A DNA stretch of 64,000 nt from UBA2033 sp035345875 (GTDB lineage Bacteria > Spirochaetota > Leptospiria > Leptospirales > Leptospiraceae): NCBI GenBank assembly GCA_035345875.1, contig DAORDH010000003.1:186001-250000 (forward strand). The letters run 5' to 3'. Each line of letters begins with the position of its first letter. Position 1 is the stretch's first letter. Position numbers and translations under genes: made by a program. The notes under the pieces are model-generated. The model searched no databases and had not been told where the DNA came from. It was given only the letters and a program-made list of their open reading frames with translations. Positions 1-9,510 of the stretch are shown here, one piece after another.

Positions 1-375
1 CTTTCCGGCGAGTTTAAATTTTTTTTGGCGGGTAATGACTGTATTCCCAACTCTAAGTCGCAAATGAGTTTTATCATCTACATATTCTGTAGTCTCATGT
101 AGCTTGCCAAATTCATCTGTTACCATATAAGTATAAATATGGCGTTTTTGATTTCCAATTATGACTGTATGATATCCTGTTAAAGTGGAAAAGGATTTTT
201 GTCCCTCTCGCTCTAAAACTTTGTAGGCTTCAATCAGTTCCTTTTCTCTATCTTGGACGAGAAATATAAAACCTGTGAAAACAAGGAGAGTAAAAATTCC
301 AACTAGAAAAAAAATCTTGTATAATGGTGTATACAAGCTGTTAGTAATTTTTTTCTCTCCTGTTTCTTCTACCAA
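1..375 (-). CDS. Membrane-anchored protein, partial (C-terminus outside window)
   Basis: The minus-strand frame is open from a TTG at 375 to the window edge, giving 125 residues with no stop. It reads LVEETGEKKITNSLYTPLYK, then one strong hydrophobic segment (about residues 20-40), then a soluble part rich in charged and beta-type sequence. This suggests a single-pass inner-membrane protein with its C-terminal domain in the periplasm. The start lies 7 nt after the mutase stop, with only a weak AAGG upstream, so translational coupling to the mutase is likely. I do not recognise the family. It is the last visible gene of the TerC-mutase operon. Confidence 0.6.
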   Translation of the reverse strand, partial: MVEETGEKKITNSLYTPLYKIFFLVGIFTLLVFTGFIFLVQDREKELIEAYKVLEREGQKSFSTLTGYHTVIIGNQKRHIYTYMVTDEFGKLHETTEYVDDKTHLRLRVGNTVITRQKKFKLAGK

Positions 376-382
376 GTTGACC

Positions 383-2524
383 TTAAACTTTTACTCGTTT
401 CTCCAAGATGTCTAGAATCTTGGCAGCCGCATCTGGAATCACAGTCCCTGGTCCAAAGATCGCAGCAACCCCATGCTCATACAAGAAATCATAATCTTGC
501 GGAGGAATTACACCACCAGCAACGATCAATATATCGCCTGCATTTTCCTTTTTAAGTATCTCTATAAGCTCTGGAATTAACGTTTTATGTCCGGCAGCTT
601 GTGAAGAAACGCCTATAATATGAACATCATTCTCTATCGATTGCTTTGCTACTTCATTTGGAGTTTGGAAGAGGGGAGCCACATCAATATCAAATCCCAT
701 ATCAGCAAAAGAAGTTGAAATTACTTTTGCACCTCTATCGTGTCCATCTTGACCCATCTTGGCAACTAGCATTCTAGGTCTTCTACCTTCTTTCTTCGCA
801 AATTCTTCCACTCTCTTGATGATCGCTTGGAATTTTTCGTTGTCCTGATTTAAGCTAGAATACACTCCGCTGATTGTTCTGATAACAGCTTGATGTCTTC
901 CGAAAACTTTTTCCATTGCAAAAGAAATTTCTCCAAGAGTTGCTCTCTTTCTTGCTGCATCTACTGCCAAATCAAGTAAGTTTCCTTTTCCTGATTGACT
1001 TGCTTCCGTGATAGCGTTTAACGCTGCATTTACAGCAGACTCATCTCTCTTTGCTTTGATCTCTTTGATTCTTGCAATTTGTTTTTCCCGAACAGCAGTA
1101 TTGTCAATGTCTAGAATTTCGATTTTGTCTTCTGACTTTAATTTAAATTTATTCACTCCAACAATCACATCGATTCCTTGGTCAATGAGAGCTTGTCTCT
1201 TGGCTGCAGATTCTTCGATTTTCATTTTTGGTAGACCTGCTTCGACCGCATTTGCCATTCCACCATGAGCCTCTACTTCTTCGAAAAGTTTCTTAGCTTC
1301 TTTTATAATGGAATGTGTGAGAGACTCTATATAGTAAGAGCCACCAAGTGGATCTACAACTCTTGGAATGTGAGTTTCATTTTGAATAATAAGTTGCGTA
1401 TTTCTAGCAATTCTTGCAGAAAATTCAGTTGGAAGTGCCACTGCTTCATCTAAAGCATTTGTATGTAAGCTTTGAGTTCCACCTAATACAGCTGCCATTG
1501 CTTCAATGGTAGTTCGGATAACGTTATTATAAGGATCTTGCTCGGTTAGACTCCAACCAGATGTTTGGCAGTGAGTTCTAAGTGCTGCACTCATTGGTTT
1601 TTTTGGATTGTATTGTTTAATTAAATCCGCCCAGAAAAAACGAGCTGCTCTAAGTTTTGCAATTTCCATAAAGAAATTCATTCCAATTCCAAAAAAGAAA
1701 GAAAGACGTGGAGCGAAATCGTCAATCGCAAGACCTCTTGCTAATGCAGTTCTTACATACTCCATTCCATCCGCTAAAGTATAAGCCAATTCTTGCACTG
1801 CATTTCCGCCAGCTTCTTGGATATGATATCCACTGATGGAAATGGAATTGAATCTTGGCATATTTTTAGAAGTGTATTCAATAATATCTCCAATGATTCT
1901 CATTGAAGGCTTTGGTGGATAAATATAAGTATTACGCACCATGAATTCTTTTAAAATATCATTTTGAATGGTTCCGGAAAGCTCAGAAATTTTAGCTCCC
2001 TGTTCTTCTCCTGCTACAATAAACATTGCAAGAATTGGAATTACAGCTCCATTCATAGTCATTGATACAGACATTTCTTTTAAAGGGATCTGATCGAAGA
2101 GAATTTTCATATCCTCTACTGAATCAATGGCTACACCTGCTTTACCAACATCACCTTTTACTCTTTCATGGTCTGAGTCATATCCTCTGTGTGTAGCTAG
2201 ATCAAATGCAACGGATAATCCTTTTTGACCAGCTGCTAAATTCTTTCTGTAAAAAGCGTTAGACTCTTCAGCTGTTGAAAAACCTGCATATTGACGAACT
2301 GTCCAAGGCTGATGAGAATACATTGTTGCACGAGGTCCACGTATAAATGGAAATATACCGGGGAGTGTGTTTGTATTTCCTAAATTTTCTAAATCTTCAT
2401 ATGTATAGAGAGGCTTGATTAATATTCCTTCTGGAGAAACCCAGTTTAAGGTTGATACATCTTTGCCTTTAAGATCTGCTTCTTTTGCGACCTTTTCCCA
2501 ATCACCTAAGTTTGCTTTTTCCAT
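383..2524 (-). CDS. mcmA: Methylmalonyl-CoA mutase (B12-dependent), large subunit type
   Basis: Interconverts methylmalonyl-CoA and succinyl-CoA in the cytoplasm using adenosylcobalamin, feeding propionyl-CoA carbon into the TCA cycle. The 713-aa length fits the catalytic chain. The N-terminal TIM barrel carries family motifs TVRQYAGFSTAEESN and FDLATHRGYDSDH, with GYHIQEAGG further on. The C-terminal cobalamin domain (about residues 575-705) has the base-off B12 motif GQDGHDRGAKVI with the axial-ligand histidine, so the chain looks catalytically complete. A strong AAGGAG precedes the ATG. It lies 3 nt after the small membrane-protein gene, in an operon headed by TerC. No small-subunit gene is adjacent. 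Its chaperone MeaB is encoded at 46709-47680 rather than next door. Confidence 0.96.
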   Translation of the reverse strand: MEKANLGDWEKVAKEADLKGKDVSTLNWVSPEGILIKPLYTYEDLENLGNTNTLPGIFPFIRGPRATMYSHQPWTVRQYAGFSTAEESNAFYRKNLAAGQKGLSVAFDLATHRGYDSDHERVKGDVGKAGVAIDSVEDMKILFDQIPLKEMSVSMTMNGAVIPILAMFIVAGEEQGAKISELSGTIQNDILKEFMVRNTYIYPPKPSMRIIGDIIEYTSKNMPRFNSISISGYHIQEAGGNAVQELAYTLADGMEYVRTALARGLAIDDFAPRLSFFFGIGMNFFMEIAKLRAARFFWADLIKQYNPKKPMSAALRTHCQTSGWSLTEQDPYNNVIRTTIEAMAAVLGGTQSLHTNALDEAVALPTEFSARIARNTQLIIQNETHIPRVVDPLGGSYYIESLTHSIIKEAKKLFEEVEAHGGMANAVEAGLPKMKIEESAAKRQALIDQGIDVIVGVNKFKLKSEDKIEILDIDNTAVREKQIARIKEIKAKRDESAVNAALNAITEASQSGKGNLLDLAVDAARKRATLGEISFAMEKVFGRHQAVIRTISGVYSSLNQDNEKFQAIIKRVEEFAKKEGRRPRMLVAKMGQDGHDRGAKVISTSFADMGFDIDVAPLFQTPNEVAKQSIENDVHIIGVSSQAAGHKTLIPELIEILKKENAGDILIVAGGVIPPQDYDFLYEHGVAAIFGPGTVIPDAAAKILDILEKRVKV

Positions 2525-2527
2525 GAT

Positions 2528-2848
2528 TTACTCCTTAACTAATTCAATTTCTTCCATATGTCCAGGGTAGTCACCAACACCTCTTGCAAAGGTAAATAAA
2601 GCAGGAGCTATCACTAAACGTTTTCCTGAATTTGTAACTGTTTCCCAAGAACCAGTCGAAATTCGATTCAAAACCCCAAATGGAAGAGTAACAATAAATA
2701 ATGACGCGCCTGTGGCTAATCCGACTAAGCCGAGAGGCCTTACTAAAATTTCTGCAATCATCTCTCCACTGCTTGGAACTTCCTTTGCAGAGATTGATAG
2801 ATTTAGAAATAGACTAATTGAGATTACTAATGCTAGTTTTTTTCTCAT
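2528..2848 (-). CDS. Small exported/membrane protein of unknown function
   Basis: 106 aa. An N-terminal signal peptide (MRKKLALVISISLFLNLSIS-AKE) is followed by a hydrophobic, glycine-rich middle (PLGLVGLATGASLFIVTLPFG) and a C-terminal stretch with the pattern LVIAPALFTFARGVGDY. This PLG..G...G..LF....PFG / P..FTF.R.LG layout occurs in small proteins of several proteobacteria and spirochaetes without an assigned role. A CAGGAG sits upstream of the ATG. The start overlaps the TerC stop by 4 nt (ATGA) and the stop is 3 nt before the mutase start, so it is a true operon member. Function unknown; a cell-envelope role is inference. Confidence 0.75.
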   Translation of the reverse strand: MRKKLALVISISLFLNLSISAKEVPSSGEMIAEILVRPLGLVGLATGASLFIVTLPFGVLNRISTGSWETVTNSGKRLVIAPALFTFARGVGDYPGHMEEIELVKE

Positions 2849-3855
2849 TTCGCAACTCCTGATTTTTTATTTTTAAGATATTCTGGTAGGGAAACTAGAA
2901 TAGAACCCACAAGTAAAGAGACGATAACCGCAAGTGAAACTTGTATACTAATGTGAATCTTTTCTACATGCATGATCTCGCCATAAAGAGGTAGTAGCAT
3001 TTTGAAACCCACAAATGCTAAAATAATGGCAACTCCATGTTTTAGGTAAACGAATAAATCCATAATCCCACTAATCATAAAAAATAAGGATCGTAGACCT
3101 AGTATTGCAAATATATTAGATGTATAAACGATAAAGGCATCTTGTGTAACCGAAAAGACGGCTGGAATAGAATCTAGTGCAAACATAACGTCACTTGTCT
3201 CAATCATTACTAATACCACAAAAAGAGGCGTTGCAAGCTTTCTTCCATTTTCTAAAATAAAGAATTTTCCTTCTTCAGAACGAGTGGAGAGGGGAACGAT
3301 TTTTTTGACTAATCGAAAGACTAGATGCTCTTCTGGAATATAGGTTTCATTTTCATCTTCTTTGTGCACAAACATCTTGATTGCAGTGTAAACTAAAAAG
3401 AATCCAAAGAAATATAAAATCCAAGAAAACTTAGCAATGAGTGTCGCACCGGCTAATATCATGATTGCACGTAAGACTACTGCTCCAATAATACCCCATT
3501 TTAGAATATCAGGTTGTTCTTTTGGACCAACTTTAAACTTTTGGAAGATCATGATAAAAACAAACAAGTTATCAATGGAAAGAGAATATTCTAGTAAGTA
3601 TCCCGCTATATATTCCATTGTTTTGGTTTTACTTCTTTCAGGATCAGAGGGATCTGTATCATAGAAATAAATGAAAGCTGCAAATAGAAAGGAAATTGTG
3701 ACCCAAATCAGAGTCCAAACTGTTGCTCGTTTGAATGACATTGTATGATTAGAACTTTTATTTAATAAGCCAAGATCGATTGCTAACATTAAGACTATGA
3801 TAATGTTAAAGATAATAAATAGAATGAGTTCATGATTAATATTCTGGAGATACAT
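2845..3855 (-). CDS. TerC/Alx-family integral membrane protein
   Basis: 336-aa polytopic membrane protein with about eight or nine hydrophobic segments. It carries the TerC-family repeats: SLSIDNLFVF near residue 91 and MFALDSIPAVFSVTQD near residue 225, whose acidic residues in membrane helices are thought to bind metal. The family includes E. coli Alx (manganese export, alkaline-induced) and tellurite-resistance TerC; length and the NLFVF motif are closer to Alx. GAGGAAGT precedes the ATG. It is the first gene of the operon, followed with a 4-nt overlap by the small membrane protein and then the mutase. No other ter genes are nearby, so a metal-homeostasis role is favoured over tellurite resistance. 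Confidence 0.92.
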   Translation of the reverse strand: MYLQNINHELILFIIFNIIIVLMLAIDLGLLNKSSNHTMSFKRATVWTLIWVTISFLFAAFIYFYDTDPSDPERSKTKTMEYIAGYLLEYSLSIDNLFVFIMIFQKFKVGPKEQPDILKWGIIGAVVLRAIMILAGATLIAKFSWILYFFGFFLVYTAIKMFVHKEDENETYIPEEHLVFRLVKKIVPLSTRSEEGKFFILENGRKLATPLFVVLVMIETSDVMFALDSIPAVFSVTQDAFIVYTSNIFAILGLRSLFFMISGIMDLFVYLKHGVAIILAFVGFKMLLPLYGEIMHVEKIHISIQVSLAVIVSLLVGSILVSLPEYLKNKKSGVAK

Positions 3856-3918
3856 ACTTCCTCTTAGTTTCCAAATTAAAACTTAGTAAAAGTTTTTACA
3901 ATAAGAAATTTTTAAACA

Positions 3919-5460
3919 TCAGTCTTTCGGTTTAAGTGAGTGTAAAAAGACGGTAAGTTTTTGTAATTTTTCTTGCGACGGAATTTCATTTGTGTCTATC
4001 TTATTAATTGTCTTGTTATAGATTTCGGATAGATGCTTTTTTAAAGTGTTTAAAGAAATATCCAATTCTTTAGCGATGAATGTTCGTGATTTCCCATCAA
4101 CAAGAGCACAGCAAATTTGGGATTGCTGATAAGTTAAGCCATATTCTACTTGCAGGCGTGTAAATAATGGTCTACGAACAGTTTCTTTGGGATTTGTATC
4201 TGGCTTTTTTTCTGACTCTGTTTCATTTTGAATTTCTGTCTGGGAAGGAATGCTTACTGGTTCTTGGGAGTTTGCTTTCATCTTATCTGCTAATGCTAAA
4301 GAAAGTAGAATTACTTCGATCGCAGACCCAATTTGTCCGAAGTGTTCAGCTGTGATATTAAAAGCTCCTAAATTTGCCATGATTTGAATAAAAATAGTAA
4401 CTAATAAAAAGGACCATCCAAAAAGAAAGAAACGAGCTGGACGATAGCCGATACGATATACTTGAATGGCTGTAGAAATGATTGAAATAATCATGGCTAA
4501 ACCAAGCAAATTAGAAACTTTCATCAAGATCATTTCATGACCTAGAATTAGGATAATAATCAGCAGTAGGGTGGAGATTCCAGTTAGTAGTAGTAAAATT
4601 TTATCGAAACGTTTTGTGTAATGCTCACTATTTAAGAAAGATCTGGTAAAAAGCATCGCAGTAATAAAAGATAAATTAGCAACTATATTGGGCGCTCTAT
4701 TTGCGATTTCTGGAGCATTATCGAAGAGAAATTGAGCAGCATTTCCACTGATAATAAATTGATACAAAGCGACTGATGCAACATAATGAATATAGTAGAG
4801 GTAAGTTTTTTCTTGAATAGATAAATATAAGAATAAATTATAAAAGAAGATAACAATCATTATCCCATAATAAATTCCTAGGAAAACTTGATCTCTTACA
4901 ACGTGAGCTGAAAACTCATCTGGTGATCTCAAAAATAAAGAGAATTTCATTGGACCTTTATTTTCTAAACGAAGAAAAATTTTTGTTTCCTCACCCCTTT
5001 TCACTGGAATTAAAAAAACGTTTGTCCTATATTTCACTTCTCTCTCTTTAAAAGGGTGGATGTCTCCTAATACTTTCTTATTGTAAAAAGCTTGTGAGGA
5101 ATCTGAGAAGTATAACTCGATATTGTCCATTGTGGCTAAATTGCATTCCAAATAGAGTCTATCTAATTTTGTAGATTCATTCTGAATTGAAAAATGAATC
5201 CAATAAACGCTTTTAGTAAAACCAAAACTAAGTTCTTTTTCGCCGGTGCTATTCCAAGCAGAAATAGAATTCGTAATACTTTCGCTTATCTTATTTATAT
5301 CGTAAATTCGATTTTGGTCTTCAAAGTAGAGAATCGTATGCAATAGGTTTTTATTTTGAAATGCATTATCTAGTTTTAGATTAAACTTTAACGTATCCTC
5401 TGCGAATACTTGTGTTACAAAGAGGTTATATGCAAACAGATAATAAATAACTTTTTTCAT
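3919..5460 (-). CDS. 7TMR-DISM receptor fused to LuxR-type HTH
   Basis: 513 aa. A signal peptide (about 1-20) is followed by a periplasmic 7TMR-DISM extracellular-type beta domain (about 22-165, including FTKSVYWIHFSIQN), about seven transmembrane segments (185-395, 7TMR-DISM_7TM), a polar linker rich in Glu and Pro, and a C-terminal LuxR/GerE-like helix-turn-helix (about 435-485, with LTYQQSQICCALVDG and KELDISLNTLKKHLSEIY). The layout suggests a one-component membrane sensor that could bind DNA directly from the membrane; ligand and targets are unknown. Such HTH fusions are common in Leptospira-type genomes. It stands alone, 63 nt upstream of terC, and no clear Shine-Dalgarno is visible. 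Confidence 0.85.
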   Translation of the reverse strand: MKKVIYYLFAYNLFVTQVFAEDTLKFNLKLDNAFQNKNLLHTILYFEDQNRIYDINKISESITNSISAWNSTGEKELSFGFTKSVYWIHFSIQNESTKLDRLYLECNLATMDNIELYFSDSSQAFYNKKVLGDIHPFKEREVKYRTNVFLIPVKRGEETKIFLRLENKGPMKFSLFLRSPDEFSAHVVRDQVFLGIYYGIMIVIFFYNLFLYLSIQEKTYLYYIHYVASVALYQFIISGNAAQFLFDNAPEIANRAPNIVANLSFITAMLFTRSFLNSEHYTKRFDKILLLLTGISTLLLIIILILGHEMILMKVSNLLGLAMIISIISTAIQVYRIGYRPARFFLFGWSFLLVTIFIQIMANLGAFNITAEHFGQIGSAIEVILLSLALADKMKANSQEPVSIPSQTEIQNETESEKKPDTNPKETVRRPLFTRLQVEYGLTYQQSQICCALVDGKSRTFIAKELDISLNTLKKHLSEIYNKTINKIDTNEIPSQEKLQKLTVFLHSLKPKD

Positions 5461-5825
5461 TGCTGAACTACTTATTTATTAAAACCATTTGCAACGTCAA
5501 AATTTTTTTATTTTTAATAATTATTTTGTTTTTTTTTGGTGGTAAGATCTTCTGAACGCTAGATAATCCTATTGATCTTGTATGATATGAATTTTCATTA
5601 CAATCTCTCTGTTTTGATCAAAATTAATAAAAATATCAATATAGCAACTATCGTTTTCCATTGATAGAGAATATATAGGCTCATAAGCTAATCGGATCGA
5701 ATATGGCTATACTTCTATCGAATTAGATAAGCTATTTTTCAAACCGATCCCTCTAGAACCTTCACGAAAAGTTTTTGGTGTTAAAGAAAATAATTTTTAG
5801 AATGGGATAAATAAGAGATTTAGGT
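5461..5825. other. Divergent AT-rich intergenic region
   Basis: 365 bp between divergent genes, with long A and T runs that probably hold promoters for both sides. It also holds an imperfect inverted pair, ctaatcggat at 5688-5697 and atcgaattag at 5717-5726 (8 of 10 pairs). The second arm is identical to one arm of the perfect inverted repeat at 18410-18448. I see no convincing open frame or RNA gene here. Confidence 0.5.
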
Positions 5826-7205
5826 ATGAGAGAAAAAGTTTTAGATACTTCTGAAAATATTTACACAGGAAAAAATACATATTTATTTTTTCTAGTTTGT
5901 TTGGTTTTTACTCAATGTATTCACAATAATCCAAACACTAAATTAATCGCAATTTTAAACTTAAAATCTCAAACAGTTATTTCTTACTCTAAACCAACCT
6001 TCGAATGGGTGAGAGGAACTGCCATTTTAGAGGAAAAACCAAGAATTCAGAGATTAAATCCAATCAATAATGATATTAACTTTCAATTCTCCATTGATCC
6101 AGAACTACCAAAGGGATTGGTTTTTGATACTGTCACCGGCACTATTAGCGGAAAACCTGAATTAGCCCAAATCCCCACTGAATACAAAATTAAAATTTCT
6201 AATAATTCTGAATCTCAAACGATTCCTTTGAGGGTTACGGTTTATGGATATTTACCCCTCAAAACGAACCAAACAACTTGTTCGAACAATGTTGGCACAG
6301 CGATTTCATGCAGTGGGACTGGACAAGATGGTGAGTTGCAAATGGGAAGAGAGGCTGATATGAATTTACCGACAGCTCCCAGTGAGTATCCAGAAGATTA
6401 TATAACTAAGGATAATGCAAGCGGACTCGTTTGGAAAACTTGTCCTTATGGAAGATCTGGAGCTGATTGTAATACAGGTAGCACAACGACAGTTGATTGG
6501 AGCAATGCACAATCTATTTGCAGGGATTTAAATAACGCGAATAACGGCAATGGTTTCGCTGGTTACAAGAGCTGGAGAATGCCTACTAGAGAAGATCTTA
6601 TTTCAATGGCAACTACAATGGGTTTAAGTTCTGTTGTTTCAAATACATATTTCCCAAATTCGATAGGTCAATCTTGGACTTCAAAAGAGTTAGATGACTT
6701 GAATGCAATCAGAGCTCTTGGAGTTAGCTTGGTAATTTCAACTTCCAAAAGTAATTTAACTCCAATTCGATGCGTTACAGGAAATTATAACCCAAAACCT
6801 GCTTATTTAGACAATAACGATGGAACTATCTCCGACTATTCAACTCGATTGCTTTGGCAGAAATGTGCTGTTGGTTTGAGTGGAGATAATTGTGATATAG
6901 GAAGTGCAACTGGAATGAATCGAGGCAATGCACTTACAGTTTGTAATAATTTGAGTTTAGTGGGAAAGAAATGGAGGCTTCCAAACTATAATGAACTTTT
7001 AACTTTATTAAAACCAGATGAATTTAGTAACCCCTTGGATCTATCGTATTTTCCTGGAATCCAATTAAATAGTTATTGGTCTTCTACAAATCATACTGGC
7101 TCACCAATTTCAGGTTATTCAGTTAATTTTACTTCTGGAACAAGCGTTGGTGGATTAAAAACATCTACAACAACTTCTGTGCGTTGTGTGGCTAATATGG
7201 ATTAG
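5826..7205 (+). CDS. Lipoprotein with Ig-like and two Lcl (DUF1566) domains
   Basis: 459 aa. A hydrophobic N-terminus ends in a spirochaete-type lipobox (LVFTQC, Cys about 31), so lipidation and surface or periplasmic anchoring are likely. Residues about 70-135 resemble a putative Ig (He_PIG) domain (LPKGLVFDTVTGTISGKP). Two DUF1566/Lcl units follow, beginning GLVWKTCPYGRSGADC and RLLWQKCAVGLSGDNC, each with a WRxPxxxEL core, and the last ends SYWSST...VRCV. Lcl domains occur in collagen- or surface-binding proteins, so adhesion is inference. No operon partner; the next gene starts 126 nt later. Confidence 0.85.
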   Translation: MREKVLDTSENIYTGKNTYLFFLVCLVFTQCIHNNPNTKLIAILNLKSQTVISYSKPTFEWVRGTAILEEKPRIQRLNPINNDINFQFSIDPELPKGLVFDTVTGTISGKPELAQIPTEYKIKISNNSESQTIPLRVTVYGYLPLKTNQTTCSNNVGTAISCSGTGQDGELQMGREADMNLPTAPSEYPEDYITKDNASGLVWKTCPYGRSGADCNTGSTTTVDWSNAQSICRDLNNANNGNGFAGYKSWRMPTREDLISMATTMGLSSVVSNTYFPNSIGQSWTSKELDDLNAIRALGVSLVISTSKSNLTPIRCVTGNYNPKPAYLDNNDGTISDYSTRLLWQKCAVGLSGDNCDIGSATGMNRGNALTVCNNLSLVGKKWRLPNYNELLTLLKPDEFSNPLDLSYFPGIQLNSYWSSTNHTGSPISGYSVNFTSGTSVGGLKTSTTTSVRCVANMD

Positions 7206-7331
7206 ACGGTGTCTACTGAAATGAATAGTAAATGTAAAGTGGATATTAGGAATACAGAAAAAAATGAAAAATACTTTCAAAATGATAACAAAAACAAATT
7301 TTTGCTTTGTTATCTTATTGGAAAACTTTAA

Positions 7332-8297
7332 ATGAAAATGGAAAATTTAAAAATTAAAGAAAGCGAAAAAATTTTTTGGAACTTACATGGAAAGATACTG
7401 AGCGATCAGTATCGACCAAATGAGATTAAGTTTTTTCTGAAAACTGTGGATAATCAATGTTTTGTGGAAATATTGGAGTATTCACAAATTCTAAATGAAG
7501 ATGGTTTTTTAGAGTTATTATTTTACTATCTCTGGCTATTTAGAGATGATAGAGATATAAATCTAATCATTAACCAAAAAGGTTTTCCTACAAAATATTT
7601 AATTAAATATATTTTCTCATCTATGGGGCGCTGGATTAGCCAAGGCAATGATGTAGATGATTTTTTCAACGTTGTTGGTTTACAATTTTCTAGTGAAAAA
7701 AGTCTCGAATTACTAACAAAAGAAAGGGTGGAGCAAATAGATATTAGCCTTGGTTTAGTGTTGATATGCAATCTTAAAGAAAGAGACCTAAATAGATTTT
7801 TATTCGAGATTCATGAAACAGATTATATTGTAAATTTATTTATAGAAGTTTTTGATCAATTAGAAGAAGATAGAATCAAGGGTTTCTTTATAAAGAACCC
7901 GCCACTATTTGCTACACTTGTAAACATATTAAAAGAATTCTCAATAAAAAAGGGGCTTTCTAAGTTTGAAAAATTCATTAAACGATTTCAAGCAGAAGTG
8001 GAAGTAATTGAAAATTTAATTAGTGCCGCGAGAACAATTCATTGTTTTTATGATGTTCATTCAGAGAAAAAGAAAAATCTATTTGAACGCGATATGAAAA
8101 GAATTATTCAGATCGTTATGATTCTAGATGATACAAAATTTTTACAGGAAAAATTGGAACTACTCTTCTCGGAATCAGTGATTTTAGATTCAGAAGAGAT
8201 TCATCTCATTGAAAATATTATTACGAATCCCTATTTAAAAAGTATCCTTATAAAAAAAGAAGATTTGGAGGATTTTGAAAATGAACCAAGAGAATAA
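7332..8297 (+). CDS. Unknown 321-aa helical protein
   Basis: No family recognised. Cytoplasmic-type sequence without signal peptide or membrane segment. It is rich in Leu, Ile, Lys and Glu with regular helical periodicity (for example FLELLFYYLWLFRDDRDINL), resembling alpha-helical scaffold or HEAT-like proteins. The start at 7332 has no good Shine-Dalgarno, and a second ATG follows two codons later. Its 3' end overlaps by 17 nt a 51-aa reading frame that leads directly to a histidine kinase gene, so these three are probably co-transcribed. A role with the kinase is inference from position only. Confidence 0.7.
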   Translation: MKMENLKIKESEKIFWNLHGKILSDQYRPNEIKFFLKTVDNQCFVEILEYSQILNEDGFLELLFYYLWLFRDDRDINLIINQKGFPTKYLIKYIFSSMGRWISQGNDVDDFFNVVGLQFSSEKSLELLTKERVEQIDISLGLVLICNLKERDLNRFLFEIHETDYIVNLFIEVFDQLEEDRIKGFFIKNPPLFATLVNILKEFSIKKGLSKFEKFIKRFQAEVEVIENLISAARTIHCFYDVHSEKKKNLFERDMKRIIQIVMILDDTKFLQEKLELLFSESVILDSEEIHLIENIITNPYLKSILIKKEDLEDFENEPRE

Positions 8298-8436
8298 AAA
8301 AATTCTGCCAATGCAGGCAGAAGATAAAACACAAAATGAAAAGATTAAAGAATTAATTGAGATCGCAGAGAAATTTCGTATGACTAAAAAGAAAAATATA
8401 GAAGAGCAAACTGTTATTTTAAAAAAAGCGGAATAA
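8281..8436 (+). CDS. Small 51-aa charged peptide (overlapping reading frame)
   Basis: An ATG at 8281 begins a 51-codon frame, starting MNQENKKILPMQAEDK and ending VILKKAE. It is preceded by a clear GGAGG (about 8267-8271) at suitable distance, overlaps the end of the 321-aa gene by 17 nt, and stops 1 nt before the kinase frame opens. The peptide is hydrophilic, Lys/Glu-rich and predicted helical (KIKELIEIAEKFRMTKKKNIEEQ). The good ribosome site and tight spacing on both sides argue that it is translated. Function unknown; it might only couple translation of the kinase gene. Confidence 0.55.
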   Translation: MNQENKKILPMQAEDKTQNEKIKELIEIAEKFRMTKKKNIEEQTVILKKAE

Positions 8437-8437
8437 G

Positions 8438-9202
8438 TTGGAATTAAAAATGATAAATGAACATAGTGAATTAACTTTTTTTCAGGGAATGGGTTTTGTA
8501 GAAAAAGAAATAGAATATACGATAGAGCGAGATTCCTTGTATCGATTGATTCTACACGATTTAAAAAATCCAGTTCTTGGAATTTATTCACTTGCTAGGC
8601 ATTTACAAGAACAACCAAATACGGATGTTAAAAAAATGCATCAATACAATGGAATGATTTTGAGTGCTTCTGAATCATTATTATCTCTGATTGATTCGTT
8701 TCAAATATTCCTTCATGCAGAAACACAAGATGAACGAAATACCTTTAAATATACCAATTTAAATGGACTCATTTCATCAGCTATTGCTTCTGTTTGTGCT
8801 AACGCTGAGAGGAAAAACATTATTATCCACTGCAATCTTTCTAGCTTTGACACTTTCTACGGGAGTGAGTTTTTCACTTCTGTAATTCTACGCAATCTAT
8901 TGACTAACGCGATTAAATTTACCCCGAAGGATGGAAGTATTCTAGTTACTACTTCCGTCCGAGGGGCCTTTTTTGAAGTTTCTATAAAAGACTCAGGTAT
9001 AGGAATGACTCAAACGGATATTGGAAAATTATTTAATCTAAAAAAAATATTCACTCGTCTCGGCACAGAAAAAGAAAAAGGAACAGGTCTGGGTTTATTC
9101 TTTTGTAGAGAGTTTATTTATAAACAAAATGGAACATTTTCCATCGAAAGTGTTCCAGGGCTTGGCAGTAATTTCATTTTTACTCTACCGCTTATCAGTT
9201 AA
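8438..9202 (+). CDS. Sensor histidine kinase core without input domain
   Basis: 254 aa; TTG at 8438 or ATG at 8450 as start. A HisKA-type H-box has phospho-accepting His at about residue 40 (ILHDLKNPVLGIYS). The HATPase domain has an N box (LLTNAIKFT), G1 (DSGIGMT) and G2 (GTGLGLFF). Autophosphorylation from ATP is expected. There is no transmembrane, PAS or GAF segment before the H-box, so it must receive its signal from a partner protein, perhaps the 321-aa product upstream. No response regulator is adjacent, so it is an orphan kinase. Confidence 0.88.
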   Translation: MELKMINEHSELTFFQGMGFVEKEIEYTIERDSLYRLILHDLKNPVLGIYSLARHLQEQPNTDVKKMHQYNGMILSASESLLSLIDSFQIFLHAETQDERNTFKYTNLNGLISSAIASVCANAERKNIIIHCNLSSFDTFYGSEFFTSVILRNLLTNAIKFTPKDGSILVTTSVRGAFFEVSIKDSGIGMTQTDIGKLFNLKKIFTRLGTEKEKGTGLGLFFCREFIYKQNGTFSIESVPGLGSNFIFTLPLIS

Positions 9203-9226
9203 AATATTTTAAAACGGAGTTCTAGT

Positions 9227-9508
9227 ATGAACAAAAAGAAAAAAGTAGTTGTAGTAGCATTGTTGATGACAGTGGGCAATATACAATCCATTGAAAGATA
9301 TGATAAAAAACCTTCAAAAGATTTGAAAGAATTAGCAAATGAGTTGAATCGCTCTCCAGATCCGTATTCGGAAAAAGATAAATATAAATCGTTGTGCGAT
9401 AAAGATGGGTATCCGTTAGTTGGAAATACTGCGAGCAAAGGAGATATTCCCCCTCGAGTAGAAAAAAAAGTTTATTTGAAAGTTCAAGAATTTTGTAAGA
9501 CAAAATAA
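9227..9508 (+). CDS. Small secreted protein, unknown
   Basis: 93 aa. The short positively charged N-terminus MNKKKK is followed by a hydrophobic stretch (VVVVALLMTVGNIQS), which looks like a Sec signal peptide. The mature part is about 70 polar residues with two cysteines (SLCDKDG and QEFCKTK) that could form a disulphide. A GGAG-like site (acggag, ten bases upstream) supports the ATG. It ends 2 nt before the ferritin-like gene, so the two are probably co-translated. Family not recognised. Confidence 0.65.
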   Translation: MNKKKKVVVVALLMTVGNIQSIERYDKKPSKDLKELANELNRSPDPYSEKDKYKSLCDKDGYPLVGNTASKGDIPPRVEKKVYLKVQEFCKTK

Positions 9509-9510
9509 AA

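Noticed and set aside
1008..1453. Plus-strand frames opposite the mutase gene
   Set aside because: Antisense shadows of a highly conserved gene.
7221..7331. 36-codon frame just before the 321-aa gene
   Set aside because: No ribosome site; Lys/Asn-rich composition is what AT-rich DNA gives by chance, although the spacing to the next ATG is tight.
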